DNA of 64,000 bases. It comes from Ichthyophis bannanicus. Its lineage: Eukaryota > Chordata > Amphibia > Gymnophiona > Ichthyophiidae. The DNA lies in contig CM066031.1 in the NCBI GenBank assembly GCA_033557465.1, positions 1,070,286,444-1,070,350,443 of the forward strand, in the 5' to 3' direction. The notes beneath the pieces are model-generated. The model was not told where the DNA came from and made no database searches. It saw only the letters and a program-made list of their open reading frames with translations. This document shows positions 45,108 through 54,835 of this stretch, in pieces; the stretch's first letter is position 1; every line of letters begins with the position of its first letter. The translations under genes and the position numbers were made by a program.

Positions 45108-46028
45108 ATGCAGTCAGAGGTCCAGCAACGAGATGGGGGTTCTCCAGTCTTTTGCATCGAGTGTCACATGTATGATTATCTCCCAGTTGGTGAGAGGTCC
45201 TACATATGCACTAAGTGCAGGGAGCTCTTTGCTCTCAGGGAACGAGTCCGTTCTCTAGAGGCTAGAGTAGCAGACCTGGAAGACATAAGAAAGACAGAGA
45301 AGTACATGGACGAGACCTACAGGGATATAGTCCTGAAGTCCCACCTCCAGTCTGGCAGCATCCCTGTTGCCATGGAGGAGAGAGGTCACGTGACAGGAGA
45401 GCATCACCCTGGTGTGGCAGGAAGTGATCCTGTAACTAGGACCTGTCCTCCAGGTGATGTAAAACCCTCTCGCACCGAGGACGTTTCTCCAGGGCCATGT
45501 CCCCATGAGGGGAGGGTCAGGACAGCTGTTATAGTTGGTGATTCAATCATTAGGAATGTAGATAGCTGGGTGGCTGGTGGACGTGAGGATCGCCTGGTAA
45601 CATGCCTGCCTGGTGCGAAGGTAGCAGATCTCACGCACCGCCTAGATAGGATCATAGATAGTGCTGGGGGGGAGTCTGCTGTCTTGGTACATGTTGGTAC
45701 CAATGACATAGGAAAATGTGGTAGGGAAGTTCTGGAGGCTAAATTTAAGCTTTTAGGTAGGAAGTTGAAATCCAGAACTTCCAGGATAGCGTTCTCCGAA
45801 ATGCTTCCTGTTCCACGTGCAGGACCCAAAAGACAGGCAGAGCTCCGGAGTCTCAATGCGTGGATGAGACAATGGTGCAAGGATGAGGGTTTTGGATTTG
45901 TTAGGAACTGGGGAACATTCTGGGGAAAGGGGGGGCTCTTCCGAAGGGATGGGCTTCACCTTAATCAGGATGGGACCAGACTGCTGGCATTAACCTTTAA
46001 AAAAGAGATAGAGAAGCTTTTAAACTAG
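45108..46028 (+). CDS. CR1 ORF1 protein: zinc motif, coiled coil, SGNH esterase
   Basis: 306 residues, intact from ATG to stop. Cys16/Cys19 and Cys34/Cys37 form a CxxC...CxxC zinc-binding motif. Residues 38-75 are heptad-like (ERVRSLEARVADLEDIRKTE), a likely coiled coil for oligomerisation. Residues 138-306 are an SGNH/GDSL hydrolase domain: GDS at 144-146 (Ser146 nucleophile), GTND at 197-200, and D281xxH284 as the other catalytic residues, all present. ORF1 proteins of CR1 elements bind the element RNA, and some have esterase domains whose role is unsettled. ORF2 follows after 110 bp. This start was chosen because it is the first ATG ahead of the Cys motif. Confidence 0.88.
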   Translation: MQSEVQQRDGGSPVFCIECHMYDYLPVGERSYICTKCRELFALRERVRSLEARVADLEDIRKTEKYMDETYRDIVLKSHLQSGSIPVAMEERGHVTGEHHPGVAGSDPVTRTCPPGDVKPSRTEDVSPGPCPHEGRVRTAVIVGDSIIRNVDSWVAGGREDRLVTCLPGAKVADLTHRLDRIIDSAGGESAVLVHVGTNDIGKCGREVLEAKFKLLGRKLKSRTSRIAFSEMLPVPRAGPKRQAELRSLNAWMRQWCKDEGFGFVRNWGTFWGKGGLFRRDGLHLNQDGTRLLALTFKKEIEKLLN

Positions 46029-46138
46029 AAAATAGGGGAAAGCCGACAGTCACCCAGGAGCGCACGGTTCGGACAAAGGTATCCTTGAAGGATACTACCA
46101 AAAGCAGTGAGGTTCCAAAAGGGAGTATAGTAGCCCAA

Positions 46139-47002
46139 ATGCCCTTGAGTAAGGAGCAGACAGAGCATAAAGATTCCCAATTACCCATGCCTACCAATAG
46201 CCAGATTAATATTAATAAAATGCAGTCTCTAAAATGCTTGTATGCCAATGCTAGAAGTCTAAACAATAAGATGGGAGAATTAGAATATATAGCATTAAAT
46301 GAGAGGTTAGATATGATTGCACTCTCAGAGACATGGTGGAAGGAGGATAACCAGTGGGACACTGTGATACCTGGATACAAACTATATCGTAATGATAGAG
46401 CTGAACAAATTGGTGGAGGGGTTGCGCTCTATGTTAGAGAGGGCATTGAGTCAGAAAGGATTAAAGTTTTGCAGGGAACAAAATATGCTGTAGAATCTCT
46501 ATGGATTGAAATTCCATTTATGAAGGGGAAGGTGATGGCAGTGGGAGTATACTATCGACCACCTGGCCAGAATGAACAAATGGATGATGAAATGCTCAAA
46601 GAAATCAAGGAAGCTAACAAAAGCCACAACAGAGTAGTAATAATGGGTGATTTCAATTACCCCGGTATCGACTGGGACAGTGTCACAGCAGGACAAGCTA
46701 AAGAGATAAAGTTTCTAGATGAAATAAATGACTGCTTCTTGGAGCAGCTGGTTCATGAACCGACCAGAGGGGAAGCCATACTGGACCTAGTCCTTAGTGG
46801 AACGCCAGATCTGGTGCAAGAAATAAGGGTGTTGGGACCACTTGGCAATAGTGATCATAGTATGATCATGTTTGATTTAATCAGTGGAGGACAGATAGTA
46901 AAGGAATCCACAGTACTACCTTTTAACTTTCAAAAGGGTGACTATGATAGAATGAGGAATATAGTTCGGAAAAAAACTAAAAGGAGCGGTTCCAAAGGTT
47001 AA
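46139..47002 (+). CDS. CR1 ORF2, first part: APE-type endonuclease
   Basis: The endonuclease that nicks target DNA for priming. The first ATG in frame is at 46139; the frame is open to 47002. Motifs in order: LYANARSLNNK (Asn), ALSETWW (catalytic Glu, near 46322), IGGGVALYVREG, GVYYRPPG (46547), VIMGDFNYPGIDWDS (46639-46680, catalytic Asp and Asn), ILDLVLSG, and NSDHS (46849, catalytic Asp-His). A single-base slip in or near the A-run at 46971-46982 moves the frame, so the reading ends at 47002 while homology continues at 47022. Except for this the protein would join directly to the RT. ORF1 lies 110 bp upstream. Confidence 0.88.
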   Translation: MPLSKEQTEHKDSQLPMPTNSQININKMQSLKCLYANARSLNNKMGELEYIALNERLDMIALSETWWKEDNQWDTVIPGYKLYRNDRAEQIGGGVALYVREGIESERIKVLQGTKYAVESLWIEIPFMKGKVMAVGVYYRPPGQNEQMDDEMLKEIKEANKSHNRVVIMGDFNYPGIDWDSVTAGQAKEIKFLDEINDCFLEQLVHEPTRGEAILDLVLSGTPDLVQEIRVLGPLGNSDHSMIMFDLISGGQIVKESTVLPFNFQKGDYDRMRNIVRKKTKRSGSKG

Positions 47003-47021
47003 AGACTTACAGCAAGCTTGG

Positions 47022-49034
47022 GTGTTATTTAAAAATACTATCCTCGAAGCCCAGACCAGCTGTATTCCACGCATTAAGAAAAGTGGAAGAAAGTCCAAAA
47101 AACTGCCAGCATGGTTTAAAGGTGAGGTCAGAGAGGCTGTTGCTGCCAAAAGAGCAACCTTCAGAAAATGGAAAAAAGAGCCAAATGATGAAAACTGGAA
47201 ACAGCACAAGCACTGGCAAGTTAAATGCAAAGCATTGATAAGGCAGGCAAAGCGGGAATTTGAGAAGAAACTTGCTACGGAAGCAAAAACACGAAATAAA
47301 GACTTTTTCAAGTACATTCGTAGCAAAAGGCCTGTGAGAGAGTCAATTGGACCATTAGATGATAGAGGGGTAAAAGGGGCAGTAAGAGGAGACAAGGCTA
47401 TAGCAGAGAGACTGAATGAATTCTTTGCTTCGGTCTTTACTGAGGAAGATGTAGGGGTGTTACCCAAGACTGAAGTGGTATTTAAAGGTGATACTGCAGA
47501 GGAATTGAGAGAAATATCGCTACACCGGGAAGATATATTACAACTATTTGATAAACTGAATAGTAGCAAATCACCTGGACCGGATGGTATACATCCCAGA
47601 GTGTTGAAAGAACTGAAATATGAGATTGCAGACCTGTTATTGGTAATCTGTGAACTTTCATTAAAATCATCTGTAATACCTGAAGATTGGAGGGTCGCCA
47701 ACGTAACACCAATTTTTAAAAAGGGTTCCAGGGGTGACCCGGGAAATTACAGACCGGTGAGCCTGACGTCAGTACCAGGGAAAATGGTAGAAGCCATCAT
47801 AAAGAACAAAATTACACAGCATGTAGATAGTCATGGCCTAATGGGAGACAGCCAACATGGCTTTAGACAAGGCAGATCTTGTCTTACTAATCTGATCTGT
47901 TTTTTTGAAGGTGTGCATAAACAGGTAGACAAAGGTGAGTCGGTTGATATAGTGTATCTGGACTTTCAGAAAGCTTTTGACAAGGTCCCCCATCAGAGAC
48001 TTTTGGCGAAGCTAAAAAGTCATGGGATAGGAGGCAGTGTACTATTGTGGATCGGGAACTGGTTAAAAGATAGAAAGCAGAGGGTAGGGCTAAATGGCCA
48101 ATATTCCCAATGGAAAAAGGTGAATAGTGGAGTACCCCAGGGATCTGTACTGGGTCCGCTACTTTTTGACATATTCATAAATGACCTGGAAAAGGGAATA
48201 ACTAGTGAGGTAATCAAATTTGCAGATGACACAAAACTGTTTAAAGTTGTTAAAACCCAAGAGGATTGTGGAAAACTGCAGGAGGATCTGGATAAATTGG
48301 AAGACTGGGCATCCAAATGGCAGATGAAATTTAATGTGGACAAGTGCAAAGTTATGCACCTAGGAAAGAACAACCCACACTATAGTTACAAGATGCAAGG
48401 CTCCACATTAGAAACCACCACCCAGGAAAAAGATTTAGGAGTCATCGTGGATAACATGTTAAAACCCTCCGCCCAGTGTGCAGCGGCGGCCAAGAAAGCA
48501 AATAGAATGCTAGGTATCCTAAGGAAAGGGATGGAGAATAAAACAAAGGATATTATAATGCCTCTGTATCGCTCCATGGTACGACCGCACCTTGAATATT
48601 GTGTGCAATTCTGGTCACCGTATCTTAAAAAGGACATAGAGTTATTAGAAAAAGTACAGAGAAGAGCCACCAAATTGGTGAAGGGGATGGAAGGCTACTC
48701 CTATGAAGAGAGGCTAAAAAGGTTAGGGCTCTTTAACCTAGAAAAGAGGCGGCTGAGGGGAGATATGATAGAGGTGTATAAATTAATGAATGGAGTGGAA
48801 CGGATAAACGTGGATAAATTGTTTACGCTATCAGAATATAGAAGGACTAGGGGGCATGTAATGAAGCTACAGGGTAAACTATTTAAGACAAATAGGAGAA
48901 AATATTTCTTCTCTCAACGTGTAATCAAACTCTGGAATCTGTTACCGGAGGATGTAGTAAGGGCTGTTAGTATAGCTGGGTTTAAAAAAGGTTTGGACAA
49001 GTTCCTGGAGGAAAGGTCCATAAACCACTATTAA
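47022..49034 (+). CDS. CR1 ORF2, second part: reverse transcriptase
   Basis: 670 codons open after the frameshift; true homology begins about 46985. Basic linker KSGRKSKKLPAWFK, then GPDGIHPRVLKEL (47578), VTPIFKKGSRGDPGNYRPVS (47704-47763), [30 protein letters not shown] (motif A, about 47949), [14 protein letters not shown] (motif B, about 48127), [10 protein letters not shown] (motif C, 48216-48245), [17 protein letters not shown], and a thumb with [12 protein letters not shown]. It ends SINHY at 49034. All catalytic aspartates are present. It would carry out target-primed reverse transcription in the nucleus. The copies at 7666, 53771, 5703 and 29404 are truncated relatives. Confidence 0.93.
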   Translation: MLFKNTILEAQTSCIPRIKKSGRKSKKLPAWFKGEVREAVAAKRATFRKWKKEPNDENWKQHKHWQVKCKALIRQAKREFEKKLATEAKTRNKDFFKYIRSKRPVRESIGPLDDRGVKGAVRGDKAIAERLNEFFASVFTEEDVGVLPKTEVVFKGDTAEELREISLHREDILQLFDKLNSSKSPGPDGIHPRVLKELKYEIADLLLVICELSLKSSVIPEDWRVANVTPIFKKGSRGDPGNYRPVSLTSVPGKMVEAIIKNKITQHVDSHGLMGDSQHGFRQGRSCLTNLICFFEGVHKQVDKGESVDIVYLDFQKAFDKVPHQRLLAKLKSHGIGGSVLLWIGNWLKDRKQRVGLNGQYSQWKKVNSGVPQGSVLGPLLFDIFINDLEKGITSEVIKFADDTKLFKVVKTQEDCGKLQEDLDKLEDWASKWQMKFNVDKCKVMHLGKNNPHYSYKMQGSTLETTTQEKDLGVIVDNMLKPSAQCAAAAKKANRMLGILRKGMENKTKDIIMPLYRSMVRPHLEYCVQFWSPYLKKDIELLEKVQRRATKLVKGMEGYSYEERLKRLGLFNLEKRRLRGDMIEVYKLMNGVERINVDKLFTLSEYRRTRGHVMKLQGKLFKTNRRKYFFSQRVIKLWNLLPEDVVRAVSIAGFKKGLDKFLEERSINHY

Positions 49035-49186
49035 AAAGGGACCCAGGATATCAATGCTTGGCCTAGTACAAGCACTGCAGAACCTGTGTCTTTTGGGGAA
49101 ACTGCTAGGTACGTATGACCTAGATTGGCCACTGTTGGAAACAGGATACTGGGCTTGATGGACCTCGGTCTGACCCAGTATGGCAT

Positions 49187-49218
49187 TTCTTATGTTCTTA
49201 TGTTCTTATGTTCTTATG
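49187..49218 (+). repeat. CR1 terminal octamer (TTCTTATG)x4
   Basis: Four exact tandem octamers end the element. CR1 elements end in short octamer repeats instead of poly(A). Confidence 0.9.
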
Positions 49219-49590
49219 CTACATTGGTGCTATAGTTCATTGTAGCATGATGTCAACAGCATTGAGGTTTCAGACAAGCTCCAGCCTTTAAAGCTGCCCC
49301 AGTGTAAGGACCACTCATCCTTCTCAGTACAAAGGGGCTGCATCAGTCTCCAAAAGGCTGAGACCCAGGCTGCTGATATTCCCCAGAAGATTTAGCAGAC
49401 ATTGGCTGATCCTTTCGGGGCCTCCACACCTTTTTCAAAGGCATCCCTTAGGGAGCATCTCATGAAAGAACTTGAGGAATAAATGATGATGTCCTTGCCC
49501 TCTGCAAGGCTGCTGCTTTGTTTGCATTGAAAATGGTGCATTGTAGCTTTGAACTGATCCTTGAGAGAGGCAGTCATGAAGTTCTCTTCT
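49219..49590 (+). mobile_element. DIRS/retro-element-like remnant (right part)
   Basis: Continues the low-complexity, serine/proline-rich gag-like sequence cut at 44824. No intact frame. The assignment depends on the left part. Confidence 0.3.
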
Positions 49591-49596
49591 CATGGG

Positions 49597-49636
49597 GCCT
49601 TTGGTCTGACCCAGTATGACAGATCTTATGTTTTAG
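49597..49636 (+). mobile_element. CR1 3' end, 40 bp
   Basis: TTTGGTCTGACCCAGTATGA and CAGATCTTATGTT: the last 40 bp of the TTCTTATG-tail 3' UTR only. Confidence 0.7.
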
Positions 49637-49751
49637 TAGTCATCACCGAAACTTCCATTAGTGATGCTATTTTTGTACTTCTTTCTTTACCATTATGTCC
49701 ATCTCTCTTGTATTCAGCTTAGTCTCTGTGGGAATAGGAATGCCCATGATG

Positions 49752-50058
49752 CAGGGCCAACCCAATCATTAGACAAGACTAAACAGTAACCTAGGGCATC
49801 AGCTTTTGAGGGGCAGCAAAGTCCAACAGCAGTCAAAGCAAAACAATAGATCCTGAGAGCCCCACAAACTCAAAGAGCCCTCAGCACACTCTTTTATCTG
49901 CAAGGAAGAGTAATCCATACATACATATAAAGAATGTTGTGGGAGAGGTGTTGTTGCTGAGTTTAATCTATCACAGTCTCAGGGAGGAGTATAAGGCTGA
50001 AGGTTTGCCTAGGGCACCCAATATTCTTACACCTGCCCTGCCCTGCCCTGCCCTGGTA
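49752..50058. mobile_element. Short DNA element, CAGGGCC family
   Basis: The left end is CAGGGCCAACCCAATCATTA with CCTAGGGCA behind it. The right end, in reverse, is CAGGGCAGGTGTAAGAAT with GCCCTAGGCAAACC behind it. So both ends start CAGGGC and carry a CCTAGG box. The right edge runs into a (CCCTG)n run at 50032-50055. Confidence 0.55.
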
Positions 50059-50869
50059 ATCACAACTTCTTCATCCTTCATCATCCTTTCAGAGCCATGA
50101 TCTCAGTGTTTTTTCTGGCACAGTGTAGGAAAGTGAAGTTTTTATATATTGATTTTCTGGAAGTATAATAAATATATATGTAACATGCACCTCCCCCTGA
50201 CCTAGGACAGCGGGTACAGCCTGCGGGGCAAGTTAGGGAACAAGTTTTTCACAGACTCTCTCCCACTCCTTTGCTCAGCCAGCATACACATGTATGAACA
50301 GAGAACAGATTCTCCATGTGTGGGGGGGGGGGGGGGGGCGATGGAAGGGAAATCCCTTCCCTTGGCACATAAATTAAAGAGGCTCTTGACTTCAACTTGG
50401 ATGCTCTAATTCCCTTTAATGCCACAAAATGTCAAATTAAAACAGTAGCAGTCTCTAATGTTCATTATCACAAAATACACAGTCTTTGATAAGCCAGGTT
50501 GTGTCCCTTTGAGGTATTTGTGTCTGCGATTCCAATTTAAATATCAGTTCTTCTGCTAGGGCTCCTAGGCACTTAGCATATTACAAAATCTTTACTCTCA
50601 TTGAGATCCTATCCCTCTAATCCTTTTAGTGTACCCTCTAGGCAGATGCCTTCCCTCCTCCAGTAGGCAATGTCTCCTCCTGTACAGCAGATTCCTCTAT
50701 TAGGCCTTGGTAGGAAACCAGTTCTCCAACTTTTCTCTACACTCAGGCAGAGGGGTGGGTAAAACCTTTGACTGGCTTTCCAGTCTAAACAAGCAGGCAA
50801 CTCCAGAATCCAGCTGGACACAACATAAAAGAAGTCCCAGAGATAAGCCTCTGCACACACATTAAAACC
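50059..50869. other. Anonymous sequence
   Basis: No gene. A run of about 17 G at 50321-50338. Confidence 0.4.
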
Positions 50870-51112
50870 GGAGGATGTAGTAAAAGCTGCTAGTGTAGCT
50901 GGGTTTAAAAAAGCTTTGGACAAGGAAATGTTCATAAACCATTATTAAAAGGGACCCGGGATTTCACTGCTTGACCCAATTGAGGAACCTGTGTCTTTTG
51001 GGGAGACTGCTAGGTACTTAAGGCCTAGATTGGCCACTGTTGGAAACAGGATACCAGGCTTGATGGACCTTGGTCTGACCCAGTATGGCTCATCTTATGA
51101 TCTTATGTTATG
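50870..51112 (+). mobile_element. CR1 3' end, TTCTTATG-tail group
   Basis: The end of ORF2 ([19 protein letters not shown]) plus a 3' UTR with small deletions, ending TCTTATGATCTTATGTTA. Confidence 0.82.
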
Positions 51113-51899
51113 TTCTTACCTATGGCTAAAGCTAGAATTGACATTGTTAAAGAGAGCCAGATTAAACGCTCTCCTCTGTCTGGATAATGGACAGCTCTTT
51201 CATTAGATTAGGACATTTGAAGTGTTTTTTGTAGGACTGCTCTTCTCTGTTGCTGTTTTAGCACTAATGGTAAAGTGGTGTGTTCCTTCCTCTGCAGGAA
51301 GAAGAGACAGAAATGCTTGCATAATATAAGAACCCTAAAGCAGCATTTTGGTTATAGTGTGCATTACTACTCATTGTTGTTTTGTATTGTTTTTGCTTGT
51401 ATATGCTTCTTGGTGAGCAAGTAATATGGTAGAGGCAGCAGAGAAAATTTGCAAAGTTGCAACATATCACAATGGCATTGAGTCTATTCATATATTCTGC
51501 AGAGCCCAGGCGCAGACAGGAAAGTGTTTTCAGAAAGTAAAGTTATTTACTTATCTGTCTTCCTTGATACAGATGTTAACCATTTTGCTTATTAAATTTG
51601 CATCATGCAGTGTGATTACCACGTTCTGTCCTGCATGTGATGTAACTGTGAATCTAGCATACATTTTCCATTATAGATCAATCGGGGACAACATCGTATT
51701 TAATTACAATATACACAAAATTTAGAGAGTAATTATAAAAAGCATTTCCATGGCTAAAGGGCGTTTCAGCAGTGAAAATGTTTTGATATGCTGGTAAAAG
51801 TGTGCACAGAAGAGCCTTGTCTGCACATATTTAGACCTGCATTCTGAGGAAGCGTTCTGGGAGCAGCATCTGGGTAGTGTTATCATTTTGATGCATACT
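51113..51899. other. Anonymous sequence
   Basis: AT-rich, no gene supported. Confidence 0.4.
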
Positions 51900-52844
51900 T
51901 TAAGGTTTTAAAAAGAATGGGCCTGGTGTTCAAAGGCACTTAACTCCTTTGCAGGACCTACTAACCAGGTAAGGGCCGGCCAGGGGCGGCCCTATAATGA
52001 GGCGAAGTGAGGCAGCTGCCTCAGTTAGCAAAGTTTTGAGGGTGGCAAAAATGCCCCAAAAACAGCCACCTCACTTCGCCTTCAAAAATTAAAAACCAAA
52101 AATACCCAAGCGCACAAGTTGCTGCTGCTTCCTTTGGGGCGGGACGGAGTTGCATGGGTTCCTTCACAAAGGCAGCAAGAAGGCTCCGCACCGGTATGAA
52201 GTTTGTTTAAACTGACAATCGCTAGCAGTAGCACAGTTGCGGCTCTAAGAGGCAGGAGCCACGGCTGCCATAGGAAAGAGAGAGCCAGTCTGCCGCTGCC
52301 GAGAAGCGGACTCGGCAGCGGCAGCAACAGCAACTTGTGCACCATCTGTTCCCACCATCTGCCTCTTTGGGCTGTGATCTCATCTTGCATTGCCCCTGCC
52401 TGCAGAACATGCTGCTTCACTGGAAGTCTCTGCCTCTTGCACATTACTAGGGAGGGTGGAATGGACATGGAGGAGAGCATTGGGGGTGGACGAGATATGC
52501 TGGATGTGGAGGGGCATGTACTGACAGACAGGAGATGAAAGATGCAGGGGGGATAGTGAAAGAGTGGAGACAAGCTATAGGTGGGGGGCTAGGGGTAGAA
52601 GGGAGTTACTGAACATGGGAAGATGCATAGGGGGAATGGGCATAGGGAGAATCAAGGAGGGGAGATGGAGTTCCAGATGCAGGGGGATAGGAAGGGAGAG
52701 AACAGATATGGAAGAATAGGGAGAGAAAGAATGGATACTGGATGGAAGGAAAGAGAAAGAGACACTGGATGAAGGGTGAGAAATGGTAGACATCAGGGGT
52801 GGTTCTTCCATTAGGCCATCTGAGGCGATTGCCTCAGGTGGCGG

Positions 52845-52978
52845 CACTCCCAATGCCGGCAGCACTCCAGATGTGTTTTAATTTTAGATTTTACAGCCTC
52901 TGGCCTGCCTCTGATTTCCCGCATGGGAAGGCAAAGGCGGCAAAATCTAAAACTAAAACAGAGCCGGAGTGCCGCCGG
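52845..52978. repeat. Hairpin 1 in the hAT-like element
   Basis: GCACTCCAG...TTTTAATTTTAGATTTT (52859-52892) pairs with AAAATCTAAAACTAAAACAG...GGAGTGC (52942-52974). Confidence 0.7.
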
Positions 52979-53021
52979 CGTCGGACAAATCAGCCCGATC
53001 ACTTGCAACTGCGTGTGTGGC

Positions 53022-53182
53022 GGCAGCACTCCAGTTGTTTTAATTTTAGATTTTGCTGCTTCTGCCCTGCCTCTGCCTTCCCGCCGCTTTTTTTTTCTTG
53101 CAGGCATTTCTTGACGAAAAAAACGTAGCGGGAGGGCAGGGGCGGCAAAATCTAAAATTAAGACAGCTGGAGTGCCCCCGCT
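53022..53182. repeat. Hairpin 2 in the hAT-like element
   Basis: GGCGGCAGCACTCCAG, TTTTAATTTTAGATTTTGC and CCCTGCCTCTGCCTTCCCGC (53023-53085) pair with the reverse-complement blocks at 53127-53182. It is homologous to hairpin 1. Confidence 0.72.
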
Positions 53183-53204
53183 GCCATCGAATGAGAGGTG
53201 CAGG

Positions 53205-53596
53205 TGGAAGGAATGGGGACAGGAGGATGACAACAAGGAGAGACAACAGTGAGTGACAGGGGGGAGAAAGGGGACATGATGCCGGACAAAGTGGGAGACA
53301 GCAGGGACATGCTGGACAAAAGGGGACACAGGGGGACAAGTGCTGGACAAAGAGGAAGACAGGGGGACAAGTGCTGGACAAAAGGGGAGACAGGGGACAT
53401 GCTGGGCAAAGGGGGAGATGGGACATGATGCTGGACAAAGGGAGAGACGGGGACAAGTGTTGGACAAAGGGGGAGATGGAGACATGCTGGGCAAAGGGGG
53501 AAACAGGGGGATAAGTAGTAGGCAAAGGGGAAAGACAGGGGGGCAAATGCTGGACAAAGGGGAGAGACAGGGGGACATACTGGACAGACAGGAGAG
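53205..53596. repeat. Minisatellite, unit about 30 bp (part 1)
   Basis: About 12 imperfect units built on GGACAAGTGCTGGACAAAGG plus GGAGACAGG. One more unit appears at 55374-55400 after the inserted CR1. Confidence 0.85.
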
Positions 53597-53770
53597 AAAT
53601 AACATAAGAACATAAGATATGCCATACTGGGTCAGACCAAGGTCCATCAAGCCCAGTATTCTGTTTCCAACAGTGGCCAATCTAGGTCATATGTACCTAG
53701 CAGTTTCCCCAAGGGACACAGGTTCCACAATGCTTGTATTGGTTCAAGCATTGATATCCTGGGTCCCTTC

Positions 53771-54802
53771 TCAATAATGGCTTATGGACCTTTCCTCCAG
53801 GAACTTGTCCAAACCTTTTTTAAACCCAGCTACACAAGCAGCCTTTACTACATCCTCCGGTAACAAATTCCAGAGTTTGATTACACGTTGAGTGAAAAAA
53901 TATTTTCTTTTATTAGTCTTAAATAGTTTACCCTGTAGCTTCATTGCATGTCCCCTAGTCTTTCTATATTCTGATAAGGTAAACAATCGATCTACGTTTA
54001 CCCGTTCCACTCCGTTCATTAATTTATAGACTTCAATCATATCTCCCTTCAGCCGTCTCTTTTCCAGGTTAAAGAGCCCTAATCTTTTTAGCCTTTCTTC
54101 ATAGGAGTATCCTTCCATCCCCTTTACCATTTTGGTGGCTCTTCTCTGAACCTTTTCTAAAATCGCTATATCCTTTTTAAGATACGGCGACCAGAATTGC
54201 ACACAATATTCAAGGTGCGGTCTCACCATGGAACGATATAGAGGCATTATAATATCTTTTGTTTTATTTTCCATTCCTTTCCTTATCATACCTAGCATTC
54301 TATTTGCTCTCTTGGCCGCTGCTGCACACTGGGCTGAGGGTTTTAACATGGTATCCACAATGACGCCTAAATCTTTTTCCTGGGTGGTGGTTCCTAATGT
54401 GGAACCTTGCATCGTGTAACCATAGTTTGGGTTGTTCTTCCCTAGGTGCATAACCTTGCACTTGTCCACATTAAATTTCATCTGCCATTTTGATGCCCAG
54501 TCTTCCAATTTATCAAGATCCTCTTGCAATTTTCCACAATCCTCTTGGGTTTTAACAACTTTAAATAGTTTTGTCTCATCTGCAAATTTGATAACTTCAC
54601 TCGTTATTCCACTTTCCAGGTCATTTATGAATATATCAAAAAGCAGCAGACCCAGCACAGATCCCTGGGGTACACCACTATTCACCTTTCTCCATTGGGA
54701 AAATTGGCCATTTAGCCCTACCCTCTGCTTTCTATCTTTTAACCAGTTCCTGATCCACAATAGTACACTGCTTCCTATCCCATGACTCTTTAGTTTTGCC
54801 AA
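53771..54802 (-). CDS. CR1 reverse transcriptase C-terminal part, open
   Basis: 343 codons: [44 protein letters not shown] (FADD has become FADE), [11 protein letters not shown], thumb and SISHY at the end. The FADE change hits motif C. The upstream part of the same ORF is cut off by a stop at 54836. Confidence 0.88.
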   Translation of the reverse strand: MAKLKSHGIGSSVLLWIRNWLKDRKQRVGLNGQFSQWRKVNSGVPQGSVLGLLLFDIFINDLESGITSEVIKFADETKLFKVVKTQEDCGKLQEDLDKLEDWASKWQMKFNVDKCKVMHLGKNNPNYGYTMQGSTLGTTTQEKDLGVIVDTMLKPSAQCAAAAKRANRMLGMIRKGMENKTKDIIMPLYRSMVRPHLEYCVQFWSPYLKKDIAILEKVQRRATKMVKGMEGYSYEERLKRLGLFNLEKRRLKGDMIEVYKLMNGVERVNVDRLFTLSEYRKTRGHAMKLQGKLFKTNKRKYFFTQRVIKLWNLLPEDVVKAACVAGFKKGLDKFLEERSISHY

Positions 54803-54835
54803 AAGTCTCTCATGAGGGACCTTGTCAAAGGCTTT

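Larger units (their letters stand above)
44825..49218 (+). mobile_element. CR1 LINE, near full length, TTCTTATG-tail group
   Basis: The best-preserved element. A 5' leader of about 280 bp is followed by intact ORF1 (45108-46028), ORF2 with one frameshift (46139-49034), a 183-bp 3' UTR, and four tandem copies of TTCTTATG at 49187-49218. About 4.4 kb is the usual length of a complete CR1. The start at 44825 is approximate. It inserted in the DIRS-like sequence. Confidence 0.88.

Noticed and set aside
50321..50338. G-run as a quadruplex or regulatory site
   Set aside because: A simple homopolymer, similar to the C-runs at 9580, 34406 and 62912. Length may also be unreliable in assembly.
53205..53596. 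Regular 30-bp repeats resembling a CRISPR array
   Set aside because: There are no spacers between units, the units vary, no cas genes exist, and the DNA is vertebrate. It is a minisatellite.
52811..53680. Long proline/cysteine-rich minus-strand frames, up to 289 residues
   Set aside because: They are readings of the 30-bp minisatellite and the hairpins. The length follows from the unit lacking stops.
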